Assembly: GCA_015064855.1 (NCBI GenBank)
Contig: SVRK01000009.1
Span: forward strand, 1 to 51,752
Direction of reading: 5' to 3'
Source: Oscillospiraceae bacterium
Lineage (GTDB): Bacteria > Bacillota > Clostridia > Oscillospirales > CAG-272
DNA length: 51,752 nucleotides
The notes under the pieces are model-generated. The model was not told the origin of the DNA. It worked only from the letters and a program-made list of their open reading frames with translations, and did not search any database. Below are positions 1 to 9,389 of this stretch, in pieces. How positions within the stretch are numbered: position 1 is the first letter of the stretch; every line of letters starts with the position of its first letter. The translations under genes and the position numbers were made by a program.

Positions 1-679
1 CATCAACAATCAGCTTGTCATATTCACTAAACATAAGAGGAATCTTTTCATTGTTCACAGTAACGCTTTTTGGTATTTTAACTGTTTTTTCGCCAAGCGC
101 AACTGTAACTCCCTCATCACCAAGGCATTTAAGAGTCCACGGCTCGCTTGGGGTTGGGCTTTCGCCCTCTGCGTCCTTTATTACCTTAACCGCATAATTT
201 TGCCAAAAATTAGTTATCTCGGAAAAGGTGTCGCTGTCCGCTATCCCAGTAAATCTAAAATGCGAAAACTCGCTTGATTTAACGGTCGATAATTCTCCGT
301 TATAGCCAAGCAAATTTATACTGTTGGCAAAGAATCCGCCACCGTTGGACAGCCCAAAGGTAATATCCTTCATTTTCGTTTTTTCTACAAGTGAAAAGCT
401 TAATTCCTTGCCAAGCCACTCGGTGGGGAACGGTATCTCGTAAACGGAGCTAACACTGCCGAACTCGTAGCTTTCTATGTTTTTAAAGTAGTCTATATAG
501 CTTGGCATAATATCAGTTTCGGGCACAAGTCGGCTCACACCGCTTATTTCAAGCGACTTAAAGGGCACACCCGCACTTGAAATTATCGGTATAGAGCCGC
601 TGCCAGATACACTCTTTTCCGCACCGTTTATATAATGATTTTTAAAGAGGGCTCGTCTTTTTCTTTCAAAGTATTTCAT
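1..679 (-). CDS. Phage tail-type protein, partial (runs off the left edge)
   Basis: This reading frame starts at an ATG (677-679) and stays open to base 1, giving about 226 residues that begin MKYFERKRRALFKNHYINGA; the C-terminus lies outside the window. The ATG overlaps the stop of the upstream gene (ATGA, 676-679), so the two are translationally coupled. The translation is rich in short beta-type stretches and resembles accessory tail or distal tail proteins of Firmicutes phages, but I see no diagnostic catalytic or binding motif. The assignment rests mainly on its position at the end of a phage-like cassette. Confidence 0.6.
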   Translation of the reverse strand, partial: MKYFERKRRALFKNHYINGAEKSVSGSGSIPIISSAGVPFKSLEISGVSRLVPETDIMPSYIDYFKNIESYEFGSVSSVYEIPFPTEWLGKELSFSLVEKTKMKDITFGLSNGGGFFANSINLLGYNGELSTVKSSEFSHFRFTGIADSDTFSEITNFWQNYAVKVIKDAEGESPTPSEPWTLKCLGDEGVTVALGEKTVKIPKSVTVNNEKIPLMFSEYDKLIVD

Positions 680-1818
680 TCTATTACCTCATAATCAGTA
701 GCGCCAACACGAGCTGAAAGAATACCCATAACCTCTTTTACGTTAATTTCATAAATTCGGTGGGTTATAGGGTAAAATCTACCGCCCGAGCAGTCATCTC
801 CCGAGAAAACAATTTCTGACGGTGCATCAAATGACGGTGCCCCCGCGCCTGTGCGGAAATTAACTATTGACTCAATACCGCTTGTTTCCTCTGGCAATGC
901 TATGGCAAGTGAGGTGATTAAACCGAGGATATATTCAACGTTTTTGAAAAGTGTTATCTCTTGCTCGGATGTTTCCACCATTTCTGTTGCATTTTCCTTC
1001 AGTGCAAGGGCACTTTCTAGCGCCGATAAGCTATTTTCAGTTTCCTCTATGCTTTTGAAAAGCTCGTTTTCAAGCGCTTCTAAATCCTCGTTTTTAGCAA
1101 GAAGGCTTGTTTCCAAATTTCCATAGGATGCAACTAATCTAACTCCACCAAAATAATAGCTTTTGCCCGATACAAATTCCATTTCTCCGTTTGCTAAATC
1201 GCTTACGTCAATCTCCTCCGCCCCGTTTGGCACGTTTGAGAGTCCTGCTTCAAATACGGTAAAGTCAGGCTCGTCTTGGTTTGCCACTAAGAATAAGTCT
1301 CCTGCGTGAATTTCGCTATTCTCATTTATATACTCGATTACGTCAAAAACGTCCTCGCACGAATAAACTCTACTCTTTCCACTTGCAAGGCGATAAGCAA
1401 CGTCCGCCTTATCAAGAAGGCTTTTGAGTGTTTTTCTGATATCCTCATGGGATTTAACGCTAACATCATGTCTTAAAAGCTCGTTTTCGATTTTTTCTCT
1501 TATATCCATGTGCGCATCATTTTTTTGATTATGCTCGTTTATAGAGGTTGTAATTTGCAAGCCAAGAGCTTTGTCCGTCTCCTGTAAATCGTCAATTAAA
1601 TCAAAGGCAGTACATAGCTCGTCATAGTTTTCAAGAGTTTTGCCAATATCATTCAAATGAATGTTTATTTTGTTTGCAAAAACTCTTATAAACTGATAAA
1701 AGTATTTCTTCACCTCTTTGGCGTTTAACCCTATACCGGCAGGAGAATCCGCAAGTGAATAGGGTGAATGCAATATGGTTTGATTTATTTCTTCTTCCGT
1801 GATTTTAAATTTATCCAT
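676..1818 (-). CDS. Phage tail fibre/appendage-like protein (380 aa)
   Basis: Residues 95-112 contain HNQKNDAHMDIREKIEN, the HN-x-AH-x-DIR pattern that recurs in tail-fibre-like proteins of Firmicutes phages. A helical, probably coiled-coil stretch follows at about residues 245-285. The C-terminal 70 residues contain FSGDDCSGGRFYPITHR and YEINVKEVMG, a beta-rich segment of a kind seen in phage tail-tip proteins. The start overlaps the preceding stop by one base (TAATG), which implies coupled translation. The role, a virion appendage or adaptor, is inferred from the motif and from gene order. No signal peptide or membrane segment is visible. Confidence 0.6.
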   Translation of the reverse strand: MDKFKITEEEINQTILHSPYSLADSPAGIGLNAKEVKKYFYQFIRVFANKINIHLNDIGKTLENYDELCTAFDLIDDLQETDKALGLQITTSINEHNQKNDAHMDIREKIENELLRHDVSVKSHEDIRKTLKSLLDKADVAYRLASGKSRVYSCEDVFDVIEYINENSEIHAGDLFLVANQDEPDFTVFEAGLSNVPNGAEEIDVSDLANGEMEFVSGKSYYFGGVRLVASYGNLETSLLAKNEDLEALENELFKSIEETENSLSALESALALKENATEMVETSEQEITLFKNVEYILGLITSLAIALPEETSGIESIVNFRTGAGAPSFDAPSEIVFSGDDCSGGRFYPITHRIYEINVKEVMGILSARVGATDYEVIE

Positions 1819-4349
1819 TAAATTTCTCCTTTTTCGTTTTGCTCATATAATATGCTTAAGCCCTCAATGCCGAAGCTTTTTTCTGTTTCGGATTTTATTT
1901 CAATCGTTATATTTTCAAAGCCTCGTAAAAATGCGAAAATCGGATACGTTATGCCATTTTCCTTGCCAAAGGAAAGAGATTTAAAGCTTGCTTTTTCAAA
2001 ATTAAGTGGCTCTGCAATTGTTAATTCTTTTTTGATTTTCGATTTTTCGGTTTGCAGAGTGATTTCTATTTTTCCCCTCGTTTCCTTTGTCGGCTTGAAA
2101 AACAGCTTACGTATGGTTTTTTTCTTGAGTGGCTTCTCAAAAGCACAGGGCTTGGTTTTATAAATACAAGTTATAGGCGAACTTTCAAAAATCATAAGGC
2201 TTAAATTTTCCTCATTTTTAATTTTTATAGGCTCGCCACCCAAAACAAGACTAACGCCCTCCGTTGCTTTAATCACGCCATATTCCTTGCCGTTGGGATA
2301 AGAAAAATAAACAAAATATCCCTCACCCTCGGTAATACCTGTGCTTTCCTTGACTGCTACGCTTTTAAAAACAGGGTCTGTTTTCTCTATATAAAATCCG
2401 GTTATATATTCGCCCGATTTTTTATATATTTCGGCATACTCTCCCTCATAAATTTTCAAAGCTCCGTCTTTATAAAAGAAATCCTCTTGACTAAAATAAA
2501 GCTCACCATTTTCATATATTGCATTTTTTGATACCAGCCTCTTGTGTGGAGAAAGGTGTGCGCTTAATTTTTCAAAGTCAAGGCTTTCCCTTTCGGAAAT
2601 TAAAAAATCAGAATAGTTATCGTGATTTTTTAAGAGCAAGGTTAAATCATCTGTTTTATATTCATAAGCTTGAATATCGCAAAAATCGTTTGTGAATTTA
2701 CGAATTTCTCCTTTTTCTGTGCCGAAATATAGATTAACGCCGTCGGAATAAAGGACTCTTGCCGAGCAATTATCCCAAAGCCACCACTCATATTGAAACG
2801 CATCGGACTGTGCGCCCGTCTCCTTGATTTTTCGTCTTGTGTCGGCAATATAAGCATCTTCGCCAATAAATAGATAGTAGCGTGAGCCAAAGGATATTGA
2901 CTGCGCCTCGCGTCTTTCTTCCTCCGTGTATTTTTCAAGGAGTGGATTTATTCTATCGCTTCTCTGCCTTAAGCAGTTAAATACATTTGATACCGTTTTA
3001 TATTCGCTAACTCCGTATACACCCATTTCGTTGAAAACAAGACAGTCGTAGTCAACCATTGTAGACGAAAATATACTGTAAGCGCCGAGCGAATCGGACG
3101 AAGAATAAATCTCGTAGCCACTCTCGTTTGACGAGGTAAATCTAATTCTATAAAAGCTTTTTTCCTTAAAAACACCAACTAAATTGTCGGACAGCCTTAT
3201 TATTGCATTAATTTTTTCACCGTCTGAGCCTAGTGAAATCATATTTTTCTCAGGAAAATAGAAAAACCCCTTTTCACTATCAGTAAAGCGAATAGTATTA
3301 TCGTCAAAGCCAAGAAGTAAGATTTGTCCACCCTTGTCGCCGTTAGCAAGAGCGCCTGTTTTTGCATTTTCAAAAACGTTTTCCTCCCCCTCAGCTTCAT
3401 ATTCAATTTTTATATTTTTCTCATTTGAGCCAGGCGGCGTTATATCGTATGGTATTTTTAATTCTCGTCCTCCGATTAGGCTTATCGCAAACGGGAGCTT
3501 ATCATAGGTGTAAACCTGATCGCCTATTCTTATATTAATCTCGTTTCCTGCCTCATCCCTTATTGGCTCGGTAAGGAAATAAGCACCACCATCTATACTT
3601 TTTCTTGCATATCTAATTGTGACAACCCTACTAACCTCAACCCCACGCGAGTCGACTCCTATATATGAAGACGTGGTTGAGTTTGGCTCTTCTTCACTTG
3701 TGCGAGTGCGAATTTTTATTTCTAAAACAAAATTTGTTCCATACTTTATTTTTTCGTCTAAGAAAAAGACGTTTATCACACCCGAATCACGATAAATCGA
3801 GCTTGATAAAAACCTATTTACTCTTTTTCTTGTAAGAAGGTTAGGTGACTCATTTTTATAGATTTTCCCATCCTTTAAATAGGCACTTGTGTCAGGCACA
3901 TATGCATTTTCTCCATCATATGCGTATCTTACCGCATTCCCGTCGTAAATTAAGACGTTCCCCGCGCCTATAATCCACAGATTTTTACCCATTGTAAAGC
4001 CACGGCTTCTTTCATTTTTTAAGCTAACGCCTTCTGCAAGCGGAATTTCTTCTATTGCTTGAAAATTATTTGTGGCTTTGAAAAGCTTATTTCCCGCGTG
4101 AACTATGCGAGAGGTAATATATTCTCCGCTTTCGTCAACGTAAGAATAGTTATAAATCCCGTTTATCCTCAATGGCTTCAACTCATCATCGGTAAATAGG
4201 GCAACATTTTGATGTCCGTTTCTTTTCTTATTTTTTCCGCCGGAGTATATCATATTTTTAATAAGATAAGCACCGTCTCTTTCGCCAAATGTCGAGCCTA
4301 TGTTTATTCCGCCCAACAAATTATTTTCATAAATATTCTTTTTAGCCAT
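1818..4349 (-). CDS. Phage tail-nozzle / stabilisation-type protein (843 aa)
   Basis: The protein is long, beta-rich and soluble. It begins MAKKNIYENNLLGGINIGST, followed by a KRNGHQNVALF segment and INGIYNYSY...RIVHAGNKLFK. This layout (an N-terminal GGIN...RNG region, then repeated W/Y/F-rich beta strands) resembles the propeller-like nozzle or 'stabilisation' proteins of short-tailed phages (T7 gp12 / P22 gp10 type). That resemblance is from memory, not from a search. It sits directly after the connector-like gene (8-bp gap; SD GAGGT), which is the usual order for adaptor then nozzle. The last 200 residues are Lys/Glu-rich. An alternative is a generic phage minor structural protein. Confidence 0.55.
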   Translation of the reverse strand: MAKKNIYENNLLGGINIGSTFGERDGAYLIKNMIYSGGKNKKRNGHQNVALFTDDELKPLRINGIYNYSYVDESGEYITSRIVHAGNKLFKATNNFQAIEEIPLAEGVSLKNERSRGFTMGKNLWIIGAGNVLIYDGNAVRYAYDGENAYVPDTSAYLKDGKIYKNESPNLLTRKRVNRFLSSSIYRDSGVINVFFLDEKIKYGTNFVLEIKIRTRTSEEEPNSTTSSYIGVDSRGVEVSRVVTIRYARKSIDGGAYFLTEPIRDEAGNEINIRIGDQVYTYDKLPFAISLIGGRELKIPYDITPPGSNEKNIKIEYEAEGEENVFENAKTGALANGDKGGQILLLGFDDNTIRFTDSEKGFFYFPEKNMISLGSDGEKINAIIRLSDNLVGVFKEKSFYRIRFTSSNESGYEIYSSSDSLGAYSIFSSTMVDYDCLVFNEMGVYGVSEYKTVSNVFNCLRQRSDRINPLLEKYTEEERREAQSISFGSRYYLFIGEDAYIADTRRKIKETGAQSDAFQYEWWLWDNCSARVLYSDGVNLYFGTEKGEIRKFTNDFCDIQAYEYKTDDLTLLLKNHDNYSDFLISERESLDFEKLSAHLSPHKRLVSKNAIYENGELYFSQEDFFYKDGALKIYEGEYAEIYKKSGEYITGFYIEKTDPVFKSVAVKESTGITEGEGYFVYFSYPNGKEYGVIKATEGVSLVLGGEPIKIKNEENLSLMIFESSPITCIYKTKPCAFEKPLKKKTIRKLFFKPTKETRGKIEITLQTEKSKIKKELTIAEPLNFEKASFKSLSFGKENGITYPIFAFLRGFENITIEIKSETEKSFGIEGLSILYEQNEKGEI

Positions 4350-4356
4350 ATTTACC

Positions 4357-4977
4357 TCATTCTATTGAAAAAACGGTCTCAAATTTAATTGAGTCATCAT
4401 TTTCCTTATCGGAAAATAACGAAAGCATTTCTAAAAATTTATTGAAGGCTTCCTTTGCTTCGTCGGGGCTTTCGCTTGACAAGAGCTCACTTTTTACGTA
4501 ATAAGGAATAATATCGGCAATCTCGCTGTCAAGGTCAATCTCTGCCGTGTCGCTTGTTGACTCACATATGCGAGGAAGTCTTGCTTTATAATGGATTTTA
4601 AAGCTTCCCTTCCTATTAGAATTAATAAAAACGGCATTTTCATCTGCTTCAAATTTACAAGGAGTACCGCCACAGCTTACCCTATAAACTCTTAATACGT
4701 CACCAAAAAGTGGTAAATAATACTTCTCGGCAACTCTTTGAAAGTCACTTGAGGAAACTACTTTTATCTTTTTTCTTGTTCCGCCGTGCTTTTCAATAAA
4801 TGAAAACGCACGATTAATGGCATCGGGTATGCGTGACATATAGTCACTCACATTCGGGTCACCCTTCAATGCCATAACGTTAAAGGCTAGCTCCGTGTCA
4901 CTGCTTGAATCAAAATTTATTTCAAGTGACGGTACGCATAAAATGAGCGATGATATTTTTAATTTACCTAGTTTCAT
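4357..4977 (-). CDS. Head-tail connector/adaptor-like phage protein (206 aa)
   Basis: A 206-residue soluble protein with an AAAGGAG ribosome site. The segment ADIIPYYVKSELLSSESP followed by a helical A-x5-F-x3-L tail resembles the C-terminal part of the adaptor (tail-tube A / gp11-like) proteins that sit between portal and nozzle in short-tailed Firmicutes phages. The position immediately upstream of the large nozzle-like gene agrees. No catalytic motif is present. The identity is inferred from family resemblance and gene order; a structural comparison with P22 gp4 or T7 gp11 would test it. Confidence 0.45.
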   Translation of the reverse strand: MKLGKLKISSLILCVPSLEINFDSSSDTELAFNVMALKGDPNVSDYMSRIPDAINRAFSFIEKHGGTRKKIKVVSSSDFQRVAEKYYLPLFGDVLRVYRVSCGGTPCKFEADENAVFINSNRKGSFKIHYKARLPRICESTSDTAEIDLDSEIADIIPYYVKSELLSSESPDEAKEAFNKFLEMLSLFSDKENDDSIKFETVFSIE

Positions 4978-4991
4978 TTTTCTCCTTTCTT

Positions 4992-5357
4992 TTAAAAAAA
5001 GTCCTCGAATTTTTTCTTCTTTTCTTCCTTTTCCCCTTCTTTTAGCTTGTTTCCCGAGGAATCACGCACAAAGACCGCTGCCTGCGTGTCACCGTTGTAC
5101 GCCTTTATTATCTGTGCTAAAAGAATTGCCTCTCGGTAATTCATAGTAATACCGAGAGGCGTTGTCTTTAAAATCTCTGCCATAGCCTCCGGGGGAGGCT
5201 CTAGTGACAGAAGATTTTTTAACGTATCCCTAAAGGATTCGTCCTTTTTGGGCTTTCTCTTCCTTTTTGGCTTCTTTTCGCTTGCGCCTTCGCCCAAAAC
5301 AAGTTCCTTCATACCGAGGTCGTTTACTATCGCTAACTCGATATTCTTTTTCGCCAT
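4992..5357 (-). CDS. Small terminase-like / DNA-packaging-like protein (121 aa)
   Basis: First gene of the leftward cassette. The Lys/Arg-rich N-terminal half (KKPKRKRKPKKDESF) is followed by a helical region ending YNGDTQAAVFVRDSSGNKLKE. The pattern GD-x-[KQ]-A-[AF]-x-x-[IV]-RD-x-x-G is typical of short Firmicutes phage proteins annotated as terminase small subunit-like. The usual large terminase, portal and capsid genes do not follow it, so the cassette is either rearranged or specialised. The start ATG (5355-5357) has an SD of GTGAGGT. There is no terminator between it and the next gene. Confidence 0.45.
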   Translation of the reverse strand: MAKKNIELAIVNDLGMKELVLGEGASEKKPKRKRKPKKDESFRDTLKNLLSLEPPPEAMAEILKTTPLGITMNYREAILLAQIIKAYNGDTQAAVFVRDSSGNKLKEGEKEEKKKKFEDFF

Positions 5358-5405
5358 ATATACCTCACTTTCTATCCTTGCATCTTCGCACCTTCATTAT
5401 TGCAT

Positions 5406-5429
5406 AAAAAAAGCGGTACCGACCGGTAC
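5406..5429 (-). terminator. Intrinsic terminator, second of two in tandem
   Basis: On the minus strand GTACCG-GT-CGGTAC is followed by CG and seven T. It lies downstream of the 5490-7121 gene and a stronger terminator, and upstream of the phage-like cassette, so it insulates that cassette from readthrough. Confidence 0.5.
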
Positions 5430-5462
5430 ACTTTTTGAAAATTCAATTTTTTTGCAAAAAGA

Positions 5463-5487
5463 AAAAGGCTACATTTTGTAGCCTTTT
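5463..5487 (-). terminator. Intrinsic terminator of the 5490-7121 gene
   Basis: Perfect 11-bp stem AAAAGGCTACA/TGTAGCCTTTT with a 3-nt loop, two bases beyond the stop codon. The A/T tracts on both sides make it bidirectional in principle. Confidence 0.85.
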
Positions 5488-5489
5488 AG

Positions 5490-7121
5490 TTATTCTTGGT
5501 CGTAACCTGTTATTGTTTTTACAGTATTGCAGTTTTGTCCTACTGCATATGTGCTTGTAGTTCCGTTATCAAGATAATATACTACGCCGTTTTCTATAAC
5601 CACCGCGCAGAAAACAAGCATTGTATCGGAATTTGTCGCAGTTGGAATGCCTGAGAATTTAATGGTTGAACGTTGATATACATCAGGAATTTTTGCGTAA
5701 ATTGAATTTGCCTCAGCGTATGGATTTATTTGAGCACCGGTTGGATTTATGCTTGCAATCAAGCCAAATTCAAAATCACTTGCTAAGTATTTAATCATCT
5801 CGTTTTGAAGCTTAAAGGTTTGAGAAACTGATGCAACTCCATTTTCCTCGTTATATGAATAGCCAAGGTTAATTATTAGAGCTCCAATGCTTGGGGTCTT
5901 TTCCTTAACGCCTTCCTCTAAACAAGCTGAGCAAGTACCTATTTTGTAACCGCCCTCGAAATAGTTTTCATATTCCACGTCAATTGCATCGCCAATTGTG
6001 TGTCCAAGTGCAGGATTTTGAATTGCATATTCTTCAATTACAGTTTCAAGCTCACTCATTGAGTTAAATACTTTTTTTGAGTCCTTTGGAGCCTCAGCAT
6101 AAACCTGCTTACCTGCTGTATCACAGGTTGGAGAGGTTGTAATGTATAGCTTAGCGCTTCCGAATCTATCGCCCGATATCGTGATTTGATAAGGGCTCTT
6201 TGTAATATTGCAATCAATTAAATTAATAGGAGAAACGCCTGTATAAAGTGAAACGTCGCCTGAAAACGTTACGTTTCTAATTTCGACAGGAGTTGTAGGA
6301 TAGTTATTTGTCAAATAGCTGTCTATTTTAATGCCGCTTTTTAATATAACGGTATCTCTCATATAAGAATCCTTGTCAAACGACATCATATCATCATTGC
6401 CTGTACCGCTTATACCGTAAAGAACACTATCCTCAATTTGAGTAGTTGACTGAATAAGTGTGCCGTTTGCCTGTCTTCTATCCAACGCGTTATAGCCTGC
6501 ATTGTCAGCAACTCTTATAATTGAGTTGTCAATCTTAACGTTGTGCACGTGGTTTACAGAATTACTGCTACGCAAAAGAATAGCCCATTCACCTGTGTTA
6601 TACTCACGCATATACATGTCGTTTAATTCAAGTGAACCGGTCCATACAACAACAGCAGGACCGTCTGCCACAAAGTCAGGAGATTTGATTTTTGCATCCT
6701 TATTTGGGTCAACGATTGCGCCGCTTGAAAGCGTTATTACTTGATCGTTAGGAGTTGTGTAGTTAAATGGATCAACGTCCCAAGTGCCATTTAAAATCAA
6801 CTTCGCAGAATTGTGGTTTACAAGCATACCGTAAACAGTACCTGCACCGGCTGAGCCTGATTTTGCATAAATGAGATAACCGTTAAAATTAATAACAAGC
6901 GTCATTTCCTTTTCAATTTTTAAAGCATCGGACGTGCTCGGAATAACGATATCGCCTGTCAAATTAGCAATAACGGTATCCTTTTCCGCAGCTGCTGAAA
7001 CAGCCGCCTTTAAATCGTCTAAATCGTCAGCTTCTATAGTGGTTGTGGCGGCAGAAACGCAAAGAGCGAATGAACAAACCAAGCCGATTACCAAAAACGC
7101 TGTAAGTAAAATTTTTTTCAT
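5490..7121 (-). CDS. Secreted beta-helix-like surface protein (543 aa)
   Basis: A signal peptide (MKKILLTAFLVIGLVCSFAL, cleavage near CVSAA-TT) precedes a Thr/Asn/Ile-rich region of about 350 residues. This region has short alternating hydrophobic strands (for example LELNDMYM, VHNVKIDNSIIRV, PVEIRNVTFSGDVSL), consistent with a parallel beta-helix of the pectate-lyase/adhesin type; no catalytic residues can be assigned. At about 375-400 there is a Cys motif (GTCSACLEEG). The last 130 residues (FGLIASINPTG ... MLVFCAVVIENGVVYYLDNG) resemble the C-terminal module of the secreted LRR proteins at 41877 and 44794. It is monocistronic, with its own promoter and terminators. Function unknown; exported. 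Confidence 0.75.
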   Translation of the reverse strand: MKKILLTAFLVIGLVCSFALCVSAATTTIEADDLDDLKAAVSAAAEKDTVIANLTGDIVIPSTSDALKIEKEMTLVINFNGYLIYAKSGSAGAGTVYGMLVNHNSAKLILNGTWDVDPFNYTTPNDQVITLSSGAIVDPNKDAKIKSPDFVADGPAVVVWTGSLELNDMYMREYNTGEWAILLRSSNSVNHVHNVKIDNSIIRVADNAGYNALDRRQANGTLIQSTTQIEDSVLYGISGTGNDDMMSFDKDSYMRDTVILKSGIKIDSYLTNNYPTTPVEIRNVTFSGDVSLYTGVSPINLIDCNITKSPYQITISGDRFGSAKLYITTSPTCDTAGKQVYAEAPKDSKKVFNSMSELETVIEEYAIQNPALGHTIGDAIDVEYENYFEGGYKIGTCSACLEEGVKEKTPSIGALIINLGYSYNEENGVASVSQTFKLQNEMIKYLASDFEFGLIASINPTGAQINPYAEANSIYAKIPDVYQRSTIKFSGIPTATNSDTMLVFCAVVIENGVVYYLDNGTTSTYAVGQNCNTVKTITGYDQE

Positions 7122-7155
7122 TTTTTCTCCTTTAATTAATTTTAAGTATATACGA

Positions 7156-7184
7156 ATTTTAACATATTTCTTTTATTCTGTCAA
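7156..7184 (-). promoter_or_regulatory. Sigma-A promoter of the 5490-7121 gene
   Basis: TTGACA (7184-7179), 17-bp spacer, TAAAAT (7161-7156). The -35 and spacer lie inside the last codons of dxs, so this promoter is partly coding. Confidence 0.8.
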
Positions 7185-8988
7185 CTATTGCTTCTTTGTC
7201 AAAGCCGAGAGCTTTATATAAGTTATCAAGCTCACCGTGTTCAACAAAGCCTTCTATTGCGTGGATATATACGTTTTGAACGTTTTTAAATGCGGGGTAT
7301 AGCTTTTCACCGACTCCACCAGTTTTATAGCTTTCCTCTAAAACGTAGCAAAGCTCCTTGCCGTTTAGGAGTGCGCTGATTTTTTCAATATTCAGTGGGA
7401 AAATTCTAATCAGCTTTATTACGGCACAGTCACCGAGTGCGCTCGCCACTTCAAATGCCAGCCTTGAAATTCTACCGTAAGCTATGATAACCCTTTTTGC
7501 AGTGTTGACATTTGAAGAATAAGCAAATAAATCGCTTTCGTCGTTTATCATCTCGAACATCAAATCGTATTTATTCTCCTTGCCCTTGGGGTACCTTATA
7601 ATATCAAAATTTTCGTCCCCTATCGCTCTTTCAAGACAAGTGCCCAGCTCGTCATAGCTTTCGGGTGAATATATATAAGCGTTTGGAATTGAAGAAAACA
7701 AGGGATAATCAAAAATGCCTTGGTGTGTGATTCCGTCACCACCAACAAGTCCACATCTGTCAAGCAAGAGTGTCATTGGCAATTTTTGAATTGCAATATC
7801 GTGGAACATTTGGTCATAGGTTCTTTGCGAGAAGGTCGAATAAAGTGCAACAACAGGCTTCATACCGCTAACTGACAAGCCCGACGCAAACGTTACCGCA
7901 TGCTCCTCGGCAATACCAACATCATAAAATCGGGTCGGGTGCTTATCATAAAACGGGGTAAGACCTGTGCCGTCACACATAGCGGCGGTAATTGCACAAA
8001 TTTTCTCATCCTTATCTGCCATCTCGGTTAGCCTTTTGCCAACGTAGGTAGAAAAGCACTCGCTTTCCAAAGAAGAAGTCCCGTTTTCTTTATCGAATTT
8101 GCCAACTCCGTGATATTTTCCAGGCTCATTTTCTGCGTGCTCATAGCCATAGCCCTTTTTGGTTCTTATATGAACAACTGTGCATCCGTTTCTTGTCTTT
8201 GCTTCCTCTAAAACGCCAACAACCTTTTTTATGTTATTTCCATCAACGGGACCTAAATATTCAAGCCCTAAATCCTCAAAAAGATTATCCTTGACAACCG
8301 CACGTCTAATTACGTTCTTTATATACGCGCTGAGCTTTGTTAACGGCTTACCCAAAAGCGGAATCCAACGAAATCCTTTTATAAGTCTACGCTTAAATAT
8401 AAAATATCTCTTGCTTACCCTTACCTTGGAAAAATAATTGTGAAGTCCACCTACGTTTTTTGAAATTGACATCTCGTTGTCATTTACTAAAATTATAAGC
8501 CTCAAATCCTTATCTGCACAGTTATTTAAAGCCTCGTAAACCATGCCATTTGTAAGCGAGCCGTCGCCTATAATTGCAACTGTATAGTCGGTTTTTCCCA
8601 TCAGCTTATTTGCCTCGGCAATACCGAGAGCTGCGGAAATTGACGTTCCACTATGGCCCTCGTTTAATATATCGTGCTCACTTTCCTGCCTGTTTGGAAA
8701 GCCTGATATTCCACCGTACGTGCGCAAGGTTGAAAATTCATCATCTCTGCCCGTGATTATTTTATGAGCATAGCATTGATGTCCAACGTCAAAAATTAAT
8801 TTGTCGTTAGGAGAATCAAAAACCTTATGTAATGCAATGGTTGCCTCAACCATACCTAAATTGGAGGATAAGTGTCCGCCATTTTGAGAGACTGTATCTA
8901 TTATTTTTTCGCGTATTTCTCGGCTCAAGGCAGTCATTTCCTTATAAGACATACTTTTAAGCTCTTTTAAGATATCTCTATCAGACAT
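7159..8988 (-). CDS. dxs: 1-deoxy-D-xylulose-5-phosphate synthase
   Basis: Condenses pyruvate and glyceraldehyde 3-phosphate to DXP, the first step of the MEP isoprenoid route; the product also feeds thiamine and pyridoxal synthesis. At 609 aa it has family-typical length. Visible signatures are GGHLSSNLG and DVGHQCYAHKIITGR (N-terminal substrate/TPP region), the TPP motif GDGSLTNGMVYEALNN ending LVNDNEMSIS, GYGYEHAENEPGKYHG, and the central IAEEHAVTFASGL with the catalytic Glu. The start ATG has an AAGGAGGA site. It is transcribed alone; no other MEP gene is adjacent. Cytoplasmic homodimer by family knowledge. Confidence in the assignment is high. Confidence 0.97.
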   Translation of the reverse strand: MSDRDILKELKSMSYKEMTALSREIREKIIDTVSQNGGHLSSNLGMVEATIALHKVFDSPNDKLIFDVGHQCYAHKIITGRDDEFSTLRTYGGISGFPNRQESEHDILNEGHSGTSISAALGIAEANKLMGKTDYTVAIIGDGSLTNGMVYEALNNCADKDLRLIILVNDNEMSISKNVGGLHNYFSKVRVSKRYFIFKRRLIKGFRWIPLLGKPLTKLSAYIKNVIRRAVVKDNLFEDLGLEYLGPVDGNNIKKVVGVLEEAKTRNGCTVVHIRTKKGYGYEHAENEPGKYHGVGKFDKENGTSSLESECFSTYVGKRLTEMADKDEKICAITAAMCDGTGLTPFYDKHPTRFYDVGIAEEHAVTFASGLSVSGMKPVVALYSTFSQRTYDQMFHDIAIQKLPMTLLLDRCGLVGGDGITHQGIFDYPLFSSIPNAYIYSPESYDELGTCLERAIGDENFDIIRYPKGKENKYDLMFEMINDESDLFAYSSNVNTAKRVIIAYGRISRLAFEVASALGDCAVIKLIRIFPLNIEKISALLNGKELCYVLEESYKTGGVGEKLYPAFKNVQNVYIHAIEGFVEHGELDNLYKALGFDKEAIVDRIKEIC

Positions 8989-9020
8989 ATTTCCTCCTTA
9001 TATAATATAAAATCAAAAAT

Positions 9021-9049
9021 ATTCTAACATATAATAATTTTAATGTCAA
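9021..9049 (-). promoter_or_regulatory. Sigma-A promoter of dxs
   Basis: TTGACA (9049-9044), 17-bp spacer, TAGAAT (9026-9021), about 32 bp before the start codon. Confidence 0.85.
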
Positions 9050-9079
9050 GTCTATTATTTATTAACGGCGTCACAAAGA

Positions 9080-9105
9080 AAAAACCGCACAAGCGTGCGG
9101 TTTTT
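9080..9105 (-). terminator. Intrinsic terminator after the small membrane protein
   Basis: AAAAACCGCAC/GTGCGGTTTTT stem with loop AAGC, just beyond the stop at 9108. A nearly identical stem is used at 26929-26953. Confidence 0.85.
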
Positions 9106-9107
9106 CT

Positions 9108-9335
9108 TTATTCCTCAGTTGCTTCTTCAACTGCTTCTTCAGTAGCTTCTGCTTCAACTACAACCGGTGCTTCTTCCTTCTTTTTGCCCTTTTTTACAAG
9201 GAAAATAATAAGAACAACCAATCCGGCAACAACGGCAAGTGCTGCCGCAAGTAGAATAACTACCACAACCAAAATTGCAAAAATTGCAATAATTGTGCCT
9301 AGCCATGTAGTTCCAATATTAAATAATGATAGCAT
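9108..9335 (-). CDS. Small membrane protein with acidic C-terminal tail (75 aa)
   Basis: Residues 10-48 form a long, very hydrophobic segment (VVVVILLAAALAVVAG...), one long or two tightly spaced membrane helices. A KKGKKKEE patch (inside by the positive-inside rule) and an acidic Ala/Val/Glu/Thr tail follow. A clear AGGAGG lies 7-8 nt upstream of the ATG (9333-9335), and a terminator follows. The composition supports a real small integral membrane protein, but I recognise no family or function. It may be read from the 10214 promoter as well as from a weak local one (TTGATT-N16-TAAAAT). Confidence 0.75.
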   Translation of the reverse strand: MLSLFNIGTTWLGTIIAIFAILVVVVILLAAALAVVAGLVVLIIFLVKKGKKKEEAPVVVEAEATEEAVEEATEE

Positions 9336-9389
9336 AATAACCTCCTAAATTAAATTTTATTTTTTACTAGTTACAAATCAAGTATAGCT

